A stretch of 64,000 nt of DNA from Neofusicoccum parvum (Eukaryota; Ascomycota; Dothideomycetes; Botryosphaeriales; Botryosphaeriaceae): contig CP087206.1 in assembly GCA_020912385.1 (NCBI GenBank), forward strand, positions 3,720,001 to 3,784,000. The letters are read 5' to 3'. Under the pieces are notes generated by a model. The model did no database searches. It saw nothing but the letters and a program-made list of their open reading frames with translations, and was not told where the DNA came from. Of this stretch, positions 36,072 to 49,416 are shown piece after piece (positions within the stretch are counted from its first letter, which is position 1; each line of letters starts with the position of its first letter). The translations under genes and the position numbers were made by a program.

Positions 36072-38980
36072 TCACGCCTTCATCAAGTTCACAAAGACCG
36101 TGCACTTCTCCATTTCCACTGCATCGCGCTCTTTCGGCACCGGCTGTCCGCGCACCTGCATCGGTGCCGTTCCCGCAACGACCTCGATGTCAATCCGGTT
36201 GACGCCGGGTTGCAGTCGGGCCTCGAAGAGCGGATGGCCCTTCTCGCGTGGTGGCTGCGGCTGTTGCTTCTCAGGCGATCCGCTGGCGTTGGGTTGCTGT
36301 TGCTGGGCCTGCGTGGGCGGCTGGTAAACCTCGGAAATGCGCGTGTTGTTGACTGTGACGAAGAGGCGCCACGGGCGCTGTGTTTGAGCGACAGGGACAT
36401 AGGGCTTGACCTGGATGGAAGAGTGCGTGCCGGGAAGGGAGATTGTGATGGACTGTTGTGTGAGGGTTGCCGAGGCGGGAATGTTGAACTTGAAGGGGCG
36501 CTGAAGCTTCAGGGCTGGATGGCTATGGATGGCGACGTTGGGGAGCAGTGCATCTGCAACATCTAGGAAATACTTAGCAGGGAGAGCAGGTTTTTAGGAA
36601 GTAGCAAACTGCTTACTGTATCCAGGTTGACGGTGCTTATTGTCAAAGCCATTCGGTGGGTGAGCCGACGAATTCTGATGAGGCATGGCCAAGTGCCCAT
36701 TCGTATATGGACTTCCACTCGCAGGGCGAGAAGTTGCGCTGGTCGGCGGGGCCATAGCTGTTCCCAGTGGATGGGATGTATTGGTACCCGGTCTTGAATC
36801 TGGCGCTGCGCTGGAGGGACGTATGCTGTCGAGCGCGGGTGATTGGCCGGCTTGATTTTCACTTTTGACGCCGTTCGGAGCAGGAGACGCAGCAGATCCA
36901 CTGCGCGCAGTACCAGTTGCCTGTGAGGTTGATGTTGGTAGCTGAGTCGGGACATGAACAGAGAGCGGTGAGTCAAGGGGTTTGCGTACGGGTCCACCGG
37001 ATGATGGCGGTCTTTGGCCATTTATGCCAGCTTGCACGTGTTTTTGCTGCCTTTCCAGCGCATCGTTATCGACGATGACGCCCGGGGTGCTTGAACTACG
37101 TGCACCGGGAGTTCCTGGCGCTGATGCGTTGGGGGCAGGACTGTTCTTGTTTGCTCCCAGGCGGAGCTTGATGCCGGAAGGTTTCTGCTGCGACTGCTCT
37201 CTTTGAGAGCCCATGGTCAGCTTAATCGTCTGCTTGGGAGCTGGAACCTTCTCCATTGCATCCGCTAGTCGCCTTTTGAAGTGCTCCTGCACGAAGTCAG
37301 TCGAGTCATTGAATACCTCAGACACGGTGACCTACTTCGAACTCTCCAGCCAGGTTGTACATTTCACTGCCATCCTCGTTGAACTCGCGAGCATTGGTCC
37401 AGATGAGGCTGGCGCACTCCTCCAGTTGCTGCCAGTTCTTGAAGTCGCTAGTCCCGCTGAAGCCATCTTTGCGGCTGATGAAACCCCGAATCTTCGTCAT
37501 GACTTGATTCAAAGACATTGGGGTCTTGATGGTGGCGTAGTATTCCTTCAGACCTCGATTGGGCATGTTCACGAACGGCTGATAGATCTGGAGACCACTA
37601 CTACAAGTTGAGTAATCAGCCTGGATTCAACCTGTACTCATGATGGAACATACTCGGCTGGGTCGACGTAGTGAATGAACTCTTGAACGAGTGCCTCCTG
37701 AGCCTCTTGGAACGTCTTTCCGGTGAAATCAGTCTCCTTGCCCGGCGTGGGCTCTTTCCGGGGCGTCGGATGCCTGCCTGACTTGCGCGTCCTGGACGGT
37801 GTCGCCTGAGGAGTCTGAGACTCAAGTTGAGGGATGGCAGCAGAGCGCTTCGGGCGCTCGCTGAGCTGGCGAGTGGCGCTGCCGGGGACGCCATTTGCAT
37901 CTTCACCGGGGATGGGTGTAGGAATCGCCGAATATGACGGGTTCTTGTATGCCGGGTTGTGCTTGGTCATGAAGTTGGAGGCGGTCTTGCGTACACGCTC
38001 GGCATCAGCATAGATGGCCGAGTTCTTGTCGTTGAACTGTTTCGCATTGTTGACCATGCGCTTGACGTCGCTCTCGACGGCAGCGAGGTTGGGGTATCCT
38101 CTCGCTTTGAGCTTGGCCTGATGCAGAGTCAGCAAGCTCTGCACAGCTGTGCGTTGTAACTGTTGCAGTGTGTCCTGTGCCTATGCATGCATGGCACTGT
38201 CCCTCTCCCAAGCTTCTGGAAAGTGTGCGGAAATATCAGGAGCAGCGTGGCATGCACGAGAGGGCAGGAGGGCGGCGGCAAGGCGTACCTCGATTGTGCT
38301 GAAGGCGATGGGCAGCTTGATCTCTTCGTAGTACTCGGGGATTTCGTTCTGCGGGCGGGTCAGACAGCGGGCGCGGTGAGGGCGGAGGAGCTGCTCGCAG
38401 GTAGGTACCTTGTCCGGAAGCTCAAGAAAGCTGGGTGCAACGTAGCGGCCTCTGCAGTCCGGGGGAGCAGGTTAGCGGTGGGCTGCGTGCGCACAGGGCG
38501 GAGCGACAGCAGCACTTACTGCTTGTCTTTCGACGCCTTCATGGTCTCGAGGAACTTCATGCCCATGGCGAAGGTCGTCTCGGGCGTCTCCTTCTCGCCA
38601 TTGTCGTCGTCCTGGAGGCGGTCGCATCGTGTCAGCGGTCGCGGGCAAAAATGCAGCGGAGGGGTGCTGGGTGCAGCGGTCCGTGAGCCTGGAGAGCGAG
38701 CTCGCGGCGCCTGCGGTGGTTTGGGGAGGGGAGCGTGCGGGTAGGGTGGACAGCCTGGTGCTGGTCAAGGCCGAAGCCCGTTAAGCGTCGCGCGTTGGAC
38801 CAGGAAGCTCAACCGCGACGCATCCACAGCCCTCGCTGCAGCACGCAGCGCAGCCTCCCAATGGCGCCTCGCACGCCCGGTTGCGCGCACACTCACCGGC
38901 AGCTTCTGTCTTTTGGATGCGCGACCCTCGCTTTCGGGCGATGCCGCCGCTGCGGCTTTGCGCTTCGACTCGCGCTCCAT
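36072..38980 (-). CDS. RSC4: RSC remodeller subunit with tandem bromodomains (Rsc4 type)
   Basis: Eight exons on the minus strand: 38980-38897, 38611-38520, 38451-38409, 38348-38289, 38117-37654, 37600-37336, 37286-36617 and 36562-36072. They give 722 residues. The start is basic (MERESKRKAAAA, SKRQKLP). Bromodomain 1 spans about residues 40-140 (PDKNEIPEYYEEIKLPIAF; the acetyl-lysine Asn lies in NAKQFND). Bromodomain 2 spans about 240-340 (YYATIKTPMSLNQV; AREFNEDGSEMY). Then a long Ser/Pro/Gly-rich linker leads to a C-terminal beta-rich domain from about 560. No BAH domain is present, which separates it from Rsc1/Rsc2 and fits Rsc4, the reader of H3 acetyl-lysine in the RSC complex. Most introns are 49-68 bp; intron 1 is 285 bp and intron 4 is 171 bp. 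Confidence 0.88.
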
Positions 38981-39369
38981 CGTGCGTGCGGGTGCGGGCG
39001 CGGGGTCGGTGGTGCGCAGCAGGCTTCGGAAATCGGCAGGCGTGAATGCGCTTCGGGGGGTCGCGGTGGTGCGCAACGGCGTGTCGCCAGCAGCAGCTCA
39101 ATCGCGTCTCGATCGCGGTGCCAAGCGGTGTTGGCCCTAACAGCAGCTTGGGCCCACGTGACCTGCCCCATACAATCGCCCAACTTTAATGCGCACGCAG
39201 AGCTGCTTGCGATCACGGATACCGCTTGTGTCGATTTTTCTTCCTATAGGGTATCGCTAACCAACAAGAATACCGGGAAACCCGCGCAATGAAACCCCGG
39301 CCAGCATGCACGCCTGCCTGCCGTGCTCTAATAATATCCCGCTTGAAGAAACTATGTACCAGGAGACCC
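38981..39369. other. Intergenic RSC4-CMK1
   Basis: 390 bases between two minus-strand genes, holding the RSC4-like promoter and the kinase 3' UTR. GC-rich near the RSC4 start. No gene or repeat seen. Confidence 0.5.
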
Positions 39370-40856
<1,487 letters not shown>

Positions 40857-41760
40857 TTTGGCGGTGGTGGCTCCTGGCTTCACGCGTCTGTACTCGGGTA
40901 ACGTATAGGTGGAAGGATGCGGTCAGGCTGAGGGCGCGCGGAGACGGTGAAAGCGGAGAGCGGAGGTGCAGGAGGGTCGACCAGAGGCGAGCAAAGCAAC
41001 GGCCCGAAGAGGAGAGGCGCGATAAGTGTGGTACCCGAGGGCGGGCAGAAGAAGAGGTCGTGACGAAAGAAAGTGCAGGTCTCACGAGGGCGCCTGCTCG
41101 AGTGGCAGCGGCTGGAGCTGATAATTGTGCTGGTACTCGTAGGCGGGGCACGGCTTCCGCTCTGCGCGAGGCTGACACCGTGCGGCTGATATGGAGGTGG
41201 CTGAGCCCGGGCGGCTTCGTAAACGCTATGCTAGTGTCTCAGAACGCGCGAAACGTGACTTAAAAGCGCGAACACCAGCTCGTCGCGCCGTTTTGTTTCA
41301 TGGCTGCTATCGAAGGACCCTGAGGGTGTGCCGCTGCGGGTGTCGTGTTTGCCCCGCCTTGATTGGCGCCCAGGCGAGCGCTGCGATCGCTGCGTTGAGC
41401 GCACCCACAGTGCCGCACGAGCGGGAGCGTCACTGGCGCTGATGGCGCTGCCGGCCCATCCAGCCTGCGCCTGCTTGCTCGCCTGTCTGCTCATGCCCAG
41501 CAGCCTCAGAGCCCGTTCGGCTCTGCCGTGCAATGCAGCGCAGCAAGGAAGCGGCCGCCAAAACCAGCTTGCCCGCGGTCAGACGTCATAGCCGTCGCAG
41601 TTGCGGAAACCGTTTATAAACACCATGCGCCGTGCATAACATCACCTCTGGAGCCACTGTTCGATATCCTGCCCGCCGGATTTTCATTACTACTCACCGA
41701 CCGATCTTTCGCCCAATCCGCGCTTCCACCAGCACACTAGCACTTCCTAATCCAGCCAAG
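40857..41760. promoter_or_regulatory. Divergent promoter region, CMK1 / small membrane protein
   Basis: 900 bases between divergent start codons. GC-rich in the centre. The last ~120 bases before 41761 are C/T/A-rich, as in fungal 5' UTRs. Overlapping frames on both strands are shadows of composition. Confidence 0.45.
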
Positions 41761-42133
41761 ATGCCCACCGCAGCCACAATCGTCTCCGTCCTTGCCGGCG
41801 TCGTGGCCGTGCTATCCGCCTACGTCTACTTTTTCGGCATCCCACCAGCGCTCAAGCGCGAGCTGGAGGAGAGGGCCCTCAAGACAATGGGCGAGAACAA
41901 GGCGTCCTACCTCGTCAAGGGTATGCTGTCTGACTGCAGCACGTGAAATGAGTGCCAGGGAGCTAATTGTCCATGCAGACCAGATAAACAAGGTGCCTGC
42001 ATCCGACCAGGAGAACGTCAAGGACCTCAAGAAGGGGCTCGGAAACCTCGCCGGCGGCAGCGTCAACAACCCGCTTGGCAAGTTTGCCGGAGACAGCGCA
42101 GACGACGCAACCAGCCCGTTCACCGGCCGCTAG
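41761..42133 (+). CDS. Small single-pass membrane protein, unknown
   Basis: Two exons (41761-41920 and 41979-42133) give 104 residues. An N-terminal hydrophobic helix (about residues 5-29, ending YVYFFGIP) is followed by a charged helix (LKRELEERALKTMGENKASY). A hydrophilic Gly/Asn/Asp tail ends SPFTGR. The 58-bp intron has a GTATGC donor and a CATGCAG acceptor; splicing joins YLVKD to QINKVP. Small proteins of this layout are common as unnamed fungal hypotheticals. I do not recognise a family. Orientation suggests an N-terminal membrane anchor. The GTG-free, ATG-led start and in-phase splice support a real gene. Confidence 0.75.
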
Positions 42134-43015
42134 GCAGACCGGGCAGTGCTGGAATGATCCTGGGGGCAGCAGCGGCGGTGGAAAGCTGCTGTTGATCCTA
42201 GAAGAGCAGCGTTTGATCCTGATGATGCCGGAGGGTGGGTGAGCATGGACGTGTAAAGGATGTTTCCTGTTTGGGAAGCCACCGCAGGGTGGTTCACGAG
42301 GACACGAGGTCACGACAGAGACGACAAGGGATCGGATATGCGGGTATGCAGGCAATAAACATTAATTTTCGAGCGTGGCACCGACGGGGATTTCGTGAGC
42401 TGAGGAAAAGGAGAGCGGAGCTGCTGAACGGGCGACTGGCGCGTCGAGGCCTGGCAACGCGGCCTGCACCGCCGCACGCGCGCCACAGCAGCGGCTCACC
42501 GCCGGGTCGGTCGGCTCTGGCATCTGGCAGCAGGGCTGGCGTGGTGCCAGGCGGGAGGGCAAACTCTGCGGCGCGGTGGGTCTCGCGAGTAAGGGCAGCA
42601 CGTGCAGGCTTATCGGGCAGGCCGGGACGCGGCGGCCGGGCGATAAGTCGGAGATCGATCTGTCTACCAGGCGCGCGGGCATGTGAACCCAACGACGACG
42701 GGGTGTGCATTCGTGCATCTTCCCCAGACGCAGACGCGGGCACGTCATGGGCGGCCGAGGGCGTCGCCGGCGCGGACCCCTGCGCTGGGCGGTGCTCCAG
42801 CGCGCTCGGCACCCTGATCTTCACGTTCGCGCGCGCGGCAGCACGGCGGCTCGTCAATTTCCGAGCTTCCGCCTGGACACTGACCACCGCCGCGCAACTG
42901 CTTTCCGATCCGCCGTAGGCTGTATGGCGACGCGATTTCCCACGCCTGCCGACTTCTCTTCTTCTTCTTTTCCCTGCCTTCCCTTCGTCTGTGCACCCGA
43001 GACCCAGCCGTCAGC
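42134..43015. other. Intergenic, small membrane protein - EPT1
   Basis: 880 bases between two plus-strand genes. It contains Arg/Ala-rich overlapping frames on both strands, typical of GC-rich spacer. The last 80 bases before the ATG are rich in CTTCTT/CCTTCC. No repeat or RNA gene seen. Confidence 0.45.
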
Positions 43016-44767
43016 ATGGGGAAGAGTAAGTCCGGCGACCTCGAGTCCCAGATCCACGACCAGATCCAGAGCCGATGTACCGTTCCAGTCCGCGCTCCCA
43101 TCCCGCGCTCCCGCTGACAGCCCGCGTGTTCCGCAGACACCGCCGCGCACGAATGTGTGTCGGAGGAGGCTCTGGCCCATCTGAAGACGTACAAGTACCA
43201 GAGCGTCGACAAGAGTTTCGTCTCGCGCTACATCCTTAAGCACTACGTATGCCTCCTCTGCGCCGCCGCCGCCGCGCTCGCTGCGACCCCGACGTTGACA
43301 CGCCCGGTGATATAGTGGAATGCCTTCGTTGAGCTGCTGCCGCTATGGCTGGCTCCCAACATGGTCACCTTGCTGGGTTTCTTCTTCATTCTCGGCAACG
43401 TAGCCCTTCTCGAGCTGTTTGTCCCTGACCTCGTCGGACCGGTATAGCCCCTTGGACCCTGAGCGCAGGACCACCCTCGCCGCGCACAGATGCTGATCCT
43501 GCTTCCCAACACCTAGGCGCCTACGTGGATATACTACAGCTTTGCTATTGGTCTTTGGATGTGAGAATTTCTCCCTTCCTCGGCTGGACCCACTTTCTCA
43601 CATGTGCTCCCCAGGTACTCCACCATGGACAACGTGGACGGAAAGCAGGCTCGACGCACGGGAACTTCCAGCGGTTTGGGAGAGCTGTTTGAGTATGTCC
43701 TTGCCCGTCTCAAAATGCGGGGACGTCTCGGTTCTAACCCCTCATTGCAGCCACGGCATTGATTCCCTCAACTGCACCCTTGGCAGTCTGCTCGAAACCG
43801 CGGCAATGGGCTACGGAGCCACCAAGACCGGCGCTTTTACCGCCTTGATCCCCTGTCTCCCGATGTTTTTCTCGACCTGGGAGACCTACCATACCCACAC
43901 TCTGTACCTTGGCTACTTCAATGGCCCGACAGGTAAAACCTCTTAAGCTTCTCGGGCTCTCGCGCCTGTGGTAGGTGCGGAAGAAGAGCTGACGAGTCTT
44001 TAGAGGGTCTGATCATTGCCTGCTCAATGATGATCATGTCTGCGCATTACGGACCTGAGATCTGGTCATCCTCCCTCGTCCGCTACTTTCCCTCGCTGGA
44101 AGGATATATTTCGCCAATGACGACATTCCGTGATTTCTGGGTTCCCATTCTTCTTGGCTCCTTCTTCATCGCACACTTGCCGGCCTGTGTTCTCAACGTA
44201 ACGCGGGCTCGCCGCGCTGAGGGCAAGCCGATCCTCCCCGTTTTCCAGGAGTGGACGCCAATGATTGTCTTCACCCTTGGGACCTGTGCATGGTTGGGAA
44301 GCCCGTATTCGAGCATCTTGGAGGACTGGGACGCCCCGAACAAGACCGGCGGCCATCTGGTGCTGTGGTGCCTGACTATGAGTCTGGTTTTCGGCCGCAT
44401 GACCACGAAAATCATCCTTGCGCATTTGACCCGCCAGCCGTTCCCGTACTGGACCGTGATGCTTGTCCCGCTCATTGGCGGCGCGATCCTGGTCAATCTC
44501 CCGCGTCTGGGCTTGGCGTGGGCCCCGCTCACGGCGCAGGTCGAGCTCTGGTACCTTAGGTCCTACTTCGTCTTCGCCGCTATTGTTTACACAAACTGGG
44601 CTGTCCTGGTTGTCACCAGCATCTGCAACTTCCTCGGTATCAATTGCCTCACAATTCCTGCCAAGAAAGAGAATGTCGGCGGCAAGTCCTCGCCCATCGC
44701 TGCGGAGCCCGAACGGAGAGTCACCCGCTCAATGGCCAATGGAGCCACTGGCAGGAAGGCCGACTAA
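43016..44767 (+). CDS. EPT1: Choline/ethanolamine phosphotransferase
   Basis: Last step of the Kennedy pathway: transfers phosphocholine or phosphoethanolamine from the CDP-alcohol to diacylglycerol in ER/Golgi membranes. The catalytic CDP-alcohol phosphatidyltransferase motif is complete (DGKQAR, eight residues, G, three residues, D, three residues, D) across the exon 5/6 junction. About 8-10 hydrophobic segments follow. Exons 2-7 are 43137-43246, 43316-43441, 43517-43560, 43615-43692, 43751-43932 and 44004-44767. The first exon starts at ATG 43016. Two donors, both in the same phase, are possible. GTAAGT after 43025 gives 437 residues; a weaker GTACCG after 43076 gives 454 and a 60-bp intron. 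I cannot choose. Choline versus ethanolamine preference is not visible in the sequence. The tail is Ser/Arg-rich and hydrophilic. Confidence 0.92.
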
Positions 44768-45860
44768 GCTTTCACGCCCCACCCGACAACTGCGCATCTG
44801 TACAAACACGATCCTCACGACTCACACGACTCGATGCGGCGCATCCCACCGGAGAGAGTGACGATCAACGCCCTGGATCTTACTCAGGGACAGGCCCGAG
44901 CTCCATCCACAAACCCACCTTCAACAAACCTCTCTACACCTATTTACCCACCTAGACCAACTTTCACTGTTTACTTTCTAGTCCAAAAAACCAAAGATTC
45001 GGATAGAGCCATTTTAATTGACGAAGAGACGGCGGAAACGGCCCTATCACCATACATCAACACCAATATCTAAACCTATAAAGAAAGCTATTGTTTACTC
45101 TTTTTTGAAACTCACAAAGCATTGTTCTCATTTCTCGGCATGACAAAGCGGCAGCGGGCACCAAAAAGGAGCGCTTTTGTTCAACACAGCGCTTCTAGGT
45201 TGTGTTGTGTTTTGTTTATTGTTTATTGCGGAAATGTTTAGCTTGCTTGTCCGGAAACGAGGAGATTGATGAGGCGTCTGCACGTGTGGGCTTGGGGATT
45301 GGTGGATGAGGATGTGTGTGATGGTTAGATGATTTGGGCTGGGAGAGCGGATTGGATGAGAAAAGAGAAAAGACAAGATGGGAAAGTCTGGTTTTACATT
45401 CGCTGTTTAAATATTCGTAATAGAATTGTTGATGATTCAACTGTGGCTTGTCATCTGGTTGGTGCTTGGGGTAGTGAAAGCTTGTCGTGTTTCAATTGTG
45501 ATCATCGGCGGACGGCTTGTACATGGTCTGATGATATAGCGCTGTAAAGCAGGCATTTCAAGCCTGCGACTCAGGAAGCTCGCTTTTCCTGCTTATTTGA
45601 CGTCTGTAGCTCTTTCTCGGGACGAGGAGAGGAGACAAGGGCTACTTCGGGTGGGCAATGTTATAACCCGCAAGGGTTCCAAATATTCCGTGTCAAGATT
45701 GTTCCAGAGTTCTGGGGAGTGCAAGTGGTGTGCCACGGCCAGATTTTATGTGTCTACAATTCTCTTGAATTATCTCTGAGCTCTGATGATATGGAGAACC
45801 TGCCAAATACCTCACAAAGGTGATGCATAATTACAACCAGCTCGAAAGTCAGAGTACCCA
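44768..45860. other. Intergenic, convergent genes
   Basis: 1.09 kb between the stop codons of the phosphotransferase (+) and the NLR-like gene (-). AT-richer than neighbouring genes. Only short frames without resemblance; no repeat recognised. Confidence 0.45.
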
Positions 45861-48800
45861 TCATAATGAAGTGGAAACCTTGCTCAAGACCTCATCTATC
45901 GTTTCAGGAGGTTTCCCTTGGCTTAACAGAATCTCCTGTAATATCTCGACGGCTCCCGCGGTGTACGCATCATCTTTGCCCCATTTTCTGTTCATTGCTA
46001 TGACTTGCTGGCGGGCAAGTTCCTCAGCTTGGTCGAATTTCTTCAGCTTTTCCAAGCATGGAGGTATCCAGGAGCGTATGTTCCATGTATCCTGACTATC
46101 TGGTCCGTGAAACTCTGCGTTTAGTTTTTCTGCTTCTCGAAATGAGGCTTCCGCCAAAGCCAAATCTGCGTTTTTGAAGTGCATCTCCCCTGCCAGAGTG
46201 TGTGTGGTTGCGAGCATTCTCAAAGTTTCTGATTGTAAGCTACCTTCTGAGGGTAGTTCTTTGATAAGTAGGCTTGCAAGGCTTTGAGCCTCTTCCAATC
46301 TGCCCATGTGCTCGAGCATGAGCATAATATCAAGCCGGACTTTTGACCTCTCCACACCATCTGATTCCTGCTCTTGGGTGTTTATGAGATGTTGTAGAAC
46401 ATCATCTAACTCCTCTGGGTTGTTTTCGGTAAAAGATCGATTCCGGCAAATCAAGCGTGTGTAGAGGTCGAGACTGTTTCGTGTTCTCCAGTCACCGTCG
46501 CCGAAAAGCGCTTTAGTAATTTGCCAAGCCTCTCTGCCCATCTTCAATGTAGCATCTTGTCGTACAGTTTCGAAGTTAACCGCACAATCAGTCAATAAAA
46601 ACAGAAGTTGCGCGCGGTGATCGGTAAGTTGAGGCTCGGATACCACCAGGCCGGGCCTGACCTCCTGTGCGTCTAAGATGGCAAGGGCATGCGGCATGTA
46701 TGCCATGCACTCGCGGTGGCTATCCAATGTGACATTTGGAAAGGCATGCAGCAAAGAGGAAATGGCCACAATTTCCCACTCGTGCCTGGCTGCTTGTTTT
46801 CTGACCCAGTGTCTCGTGGCCTCCCGCACAAGGCGATGCATGCTGTATGAATGCAGCTCTTTGTCGGCTTTGATAAGCGAGAATCCAGTGAGGCAGCCCA
46901 CGTTCTTTGTAAACTCCAGATTTGTTTCAATTTCTCGACATACGAGAGATTTCTGTATTCCTTGTTGGTCGTAGAAGCTCATTTGGATCAAGAGATCCGC
47001 AGCGCAAGGGGTTTTGGCCAGAATTTGATTGAATGTGAGGCTCCAAGTTGCAAAAATAGCATTGGAACTGTCGGCGTATCGTCTTAGATCCTCGTATTCT
47101 TCACTTAAAAGGGGACCGGACTGCTCCTTGAAAAGGCTGAGATACTCAGGTATATCCACATCATTTTCGGTCATGAATGCAGCTGCCTGGTTGATTGCTA
47201 AAGGGATGCACTCCAATGAGTGTAGGAGCGCCTCAGACATCCCCTGCCGGAGCCTTTCAGGCAATGTATCATGGAGCAAGTCCAAAGCTTCTCCAATATC
47301 CATTTGTTGAATATTGATGAAGTGTTTGCTCCCTCCTGCCAAGCGTGATCCAACTTTTCCATCCCGTGTGGTGATCAAAATTGAGCATCTATCACGCTGT
47401 GGCAGGAAAGTAGACAGTGGCTGGTTGTTGTTATCGGGATGATGATTGAAGAAGAGATCTTTGTCATCGGCATTGTCCACGACTATCAGCCACCGAGGGG
47501 TGTCAGGCCTCGATAGCCAAGTATTCGCAAGGTTGACTCTGTCTCGGCTTGGATCATCTCTTCCCGGAAGTTCAGCAAGCTCGCAAATCTGGCTGTAAGA
47601 GCTTTCAAACTGTTGCTTGCTGCTGGAATACACCCAAAAGACATTTGTAGCGGGATGAAGCCTCCGGTATCGGTGAACGAACTCTAGGGCGATTTGCGTC
47701 TTCCTGTAACTTGTCAGATAACTAATGTATATGCCGGGGTCGAATGGCCGAACACTAACCCGACACCTCCGAGGCCTGAAAGAGCTATTCGTTTATGGAA
47801 ATCTGATGGTGACAGCTCGACGAATAGCGCAGACATGACGTCTTTCCGCCCAATGAACGTTGGATTCCGAGAGAAAGGGACCATGAACAAGGCAGGATTC
47901 TCATGGTGTATTTTTATGGAAGACCTGAAATATTTCACATTTAGTGCTATTACGTCGTCCAAAGTTTTCAAAAGACAGAGGTATTTACATGGCAGCTACA
48001 GGGATTCCGCCACTATTGTTCTCCCTACAGAACTTTCTGATCACACCACTGACCGCATAGTATCCAGCGTCTTCCCGCGTTTCGTATTTTGTCATTCGGA
48101 TATGGTCAGCGTCGATGGTTTCGACAGTCTCGAGCTCCTTCGGAAGGTCTAATCGTGAGGAGAAGTCGCTGACGACCTATAGAGTGTAAGAAAGCCTCCG
48201 GGTTACCGTCGTTTCAGAGGTTGAATTTAGCCGTTTTGAGCAATCTACGGAATAAAGACATCAAAAATCCAGTTTGAAGCGCTCATCCGGTTAAGACAAG
48301 AGGATCAATTTCTGCATTTCTGAGTCCAGATGAATGATTCAAATCTTAAAGACATTTGAAGGGGTCTACTGTTGTAATATAACTTGGAATTGCCACATAC
48401 CTTTCCTTCAAGACCTTTGATTCCGGTGATCGGGCGTGACTCTTGGAACGAATGAATCTTGATCTTCTTCTCATGCACGATTGTGACGAAGTCCCGGTGG
48501 ATTCTCTCGAGTATCTCGCTATTAACTTCGAGGGACCGCAAAATCTTTTTGTTCGAGTCCTGAAATCCGAGTTGCACGAGATTCGCGGCAATCTTTCCCC
48601 ACTCGGCGGAGTCACTTCCCCGGTGCGGTGTTCCGAGGAAGATGATGAGCTTGGTCCGATGCTGGCAGATTTCCGATTCGTGCACAGCCTAAGTACATTT
48701 TAAGATACGATCACTAAGAAAGCAAGCAGGGTAGTGGCGGCGTGGTCTACGAGTATCACCCAACGGCCAACTAGCCACTAAAAGATTACTTACGTCTTTG

Positions 48801-49416
48801 ACCACGATTCCCCCCAGACTGTGTACCACGAAGATAATTGGATCCTGAACAACCACAGTGAGTGAATATACTGACGGACTTGGAAAGGTATGGCGCCTAA
48901 CATCATTCTCAATGTCTCTTTCCAGTTTGTTTGCCAAGTCGCGCCCGTGTTGAGAGATGCTGTTCTTGTTGTTCGCCTTGAACAAGCCACCGATAACGTC
49001 CGCATTGTATCCGTACGTCCATATATGCGCGTGCGGCAAGTCTTCGGTAAGAAACTGACTTGGCCAGTGGATCGGCTGCTGGTCTTCACCACAAGGACGT
49101 GGTGGCTCGGATACGCTTCGCTCTGGTGATTCTACGTCCTTGCTCTTCCCCTTCCCCTTCCCCTTGATTCGCTTTAGGATCGAGAGCCTGCCTTTCCTTG
49201 CTTCGTCGCCATTTTCGTAGACTTCGCTTTCCCAGGTGTGTTGGGGATGCCCTCGTAGGCCGTGAACAAATACGATACTTTTGACGTGAGCATCCCGGCC
49301 ATGTGAAGTATTTCAAGAGGGTTCTACTTGAATTTGAGTCCTTCATATGCAGAGCCGCGGGCCTCAGCCTCGCTGGTGGAGATTTTCGTAAAACCAAGGC
49401 GGCGAATCACCGCCAT
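45861..49416 (-). CDS. NLR-like receptor: SesB-type hydrolase + NB-ARC + TPR
   Basis: Seven exons on the minus strand: 49416-49328, 49277-48902, 48844-48794, 48688-48401, 48176-47989, 47924-47760 and 47703-45861. They give exactly 3000 nt and 999 residues. The N-terminal alpha/beta-hydrolase domain (about 28-290) has IVFVHGLRGHPQHTW, the nucleophile elbow VVHSLGG (Ser164) and FLGTPHRG (191-196), as in fungal SesB-type effector domains. The NB-ARC has Walker A GLGGVGKT (381-388, split by an intron), Walker B LIVVD (458-462), ITTRDG, a CIPLA motif (about 551) and an MHR motif in place of MHD (674-676). The C-terminus (about 740-999) is helical and TPR-like but degenerate. In other fungi such STAND proteins act in heterokaryon incompatibility and immunity-like cell death; that role is inferred. 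The intron 48845-48901 (donor GTTAGG, 57 bp, in frame, no stop) is the least certain; without it the protein has 1018 residues. Confidence 0.88.
48274..48342. repeat. Short foldback element, copy 1 (inside NLR intron)
   Basis: A 69-bp element beginning TTGAAGCGCTCATCCGG and ending CCAGATGAATGATTCAA. Its ends are imperfect inverted repeats (about 13 of 19 positions). It lies wholly within the unusually long 224-bp fourth intron of the NLR-like gene (48177-48400). A second copy is found at 49861-49923. No target-site duplication is obvious. Confidence 0.7.
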
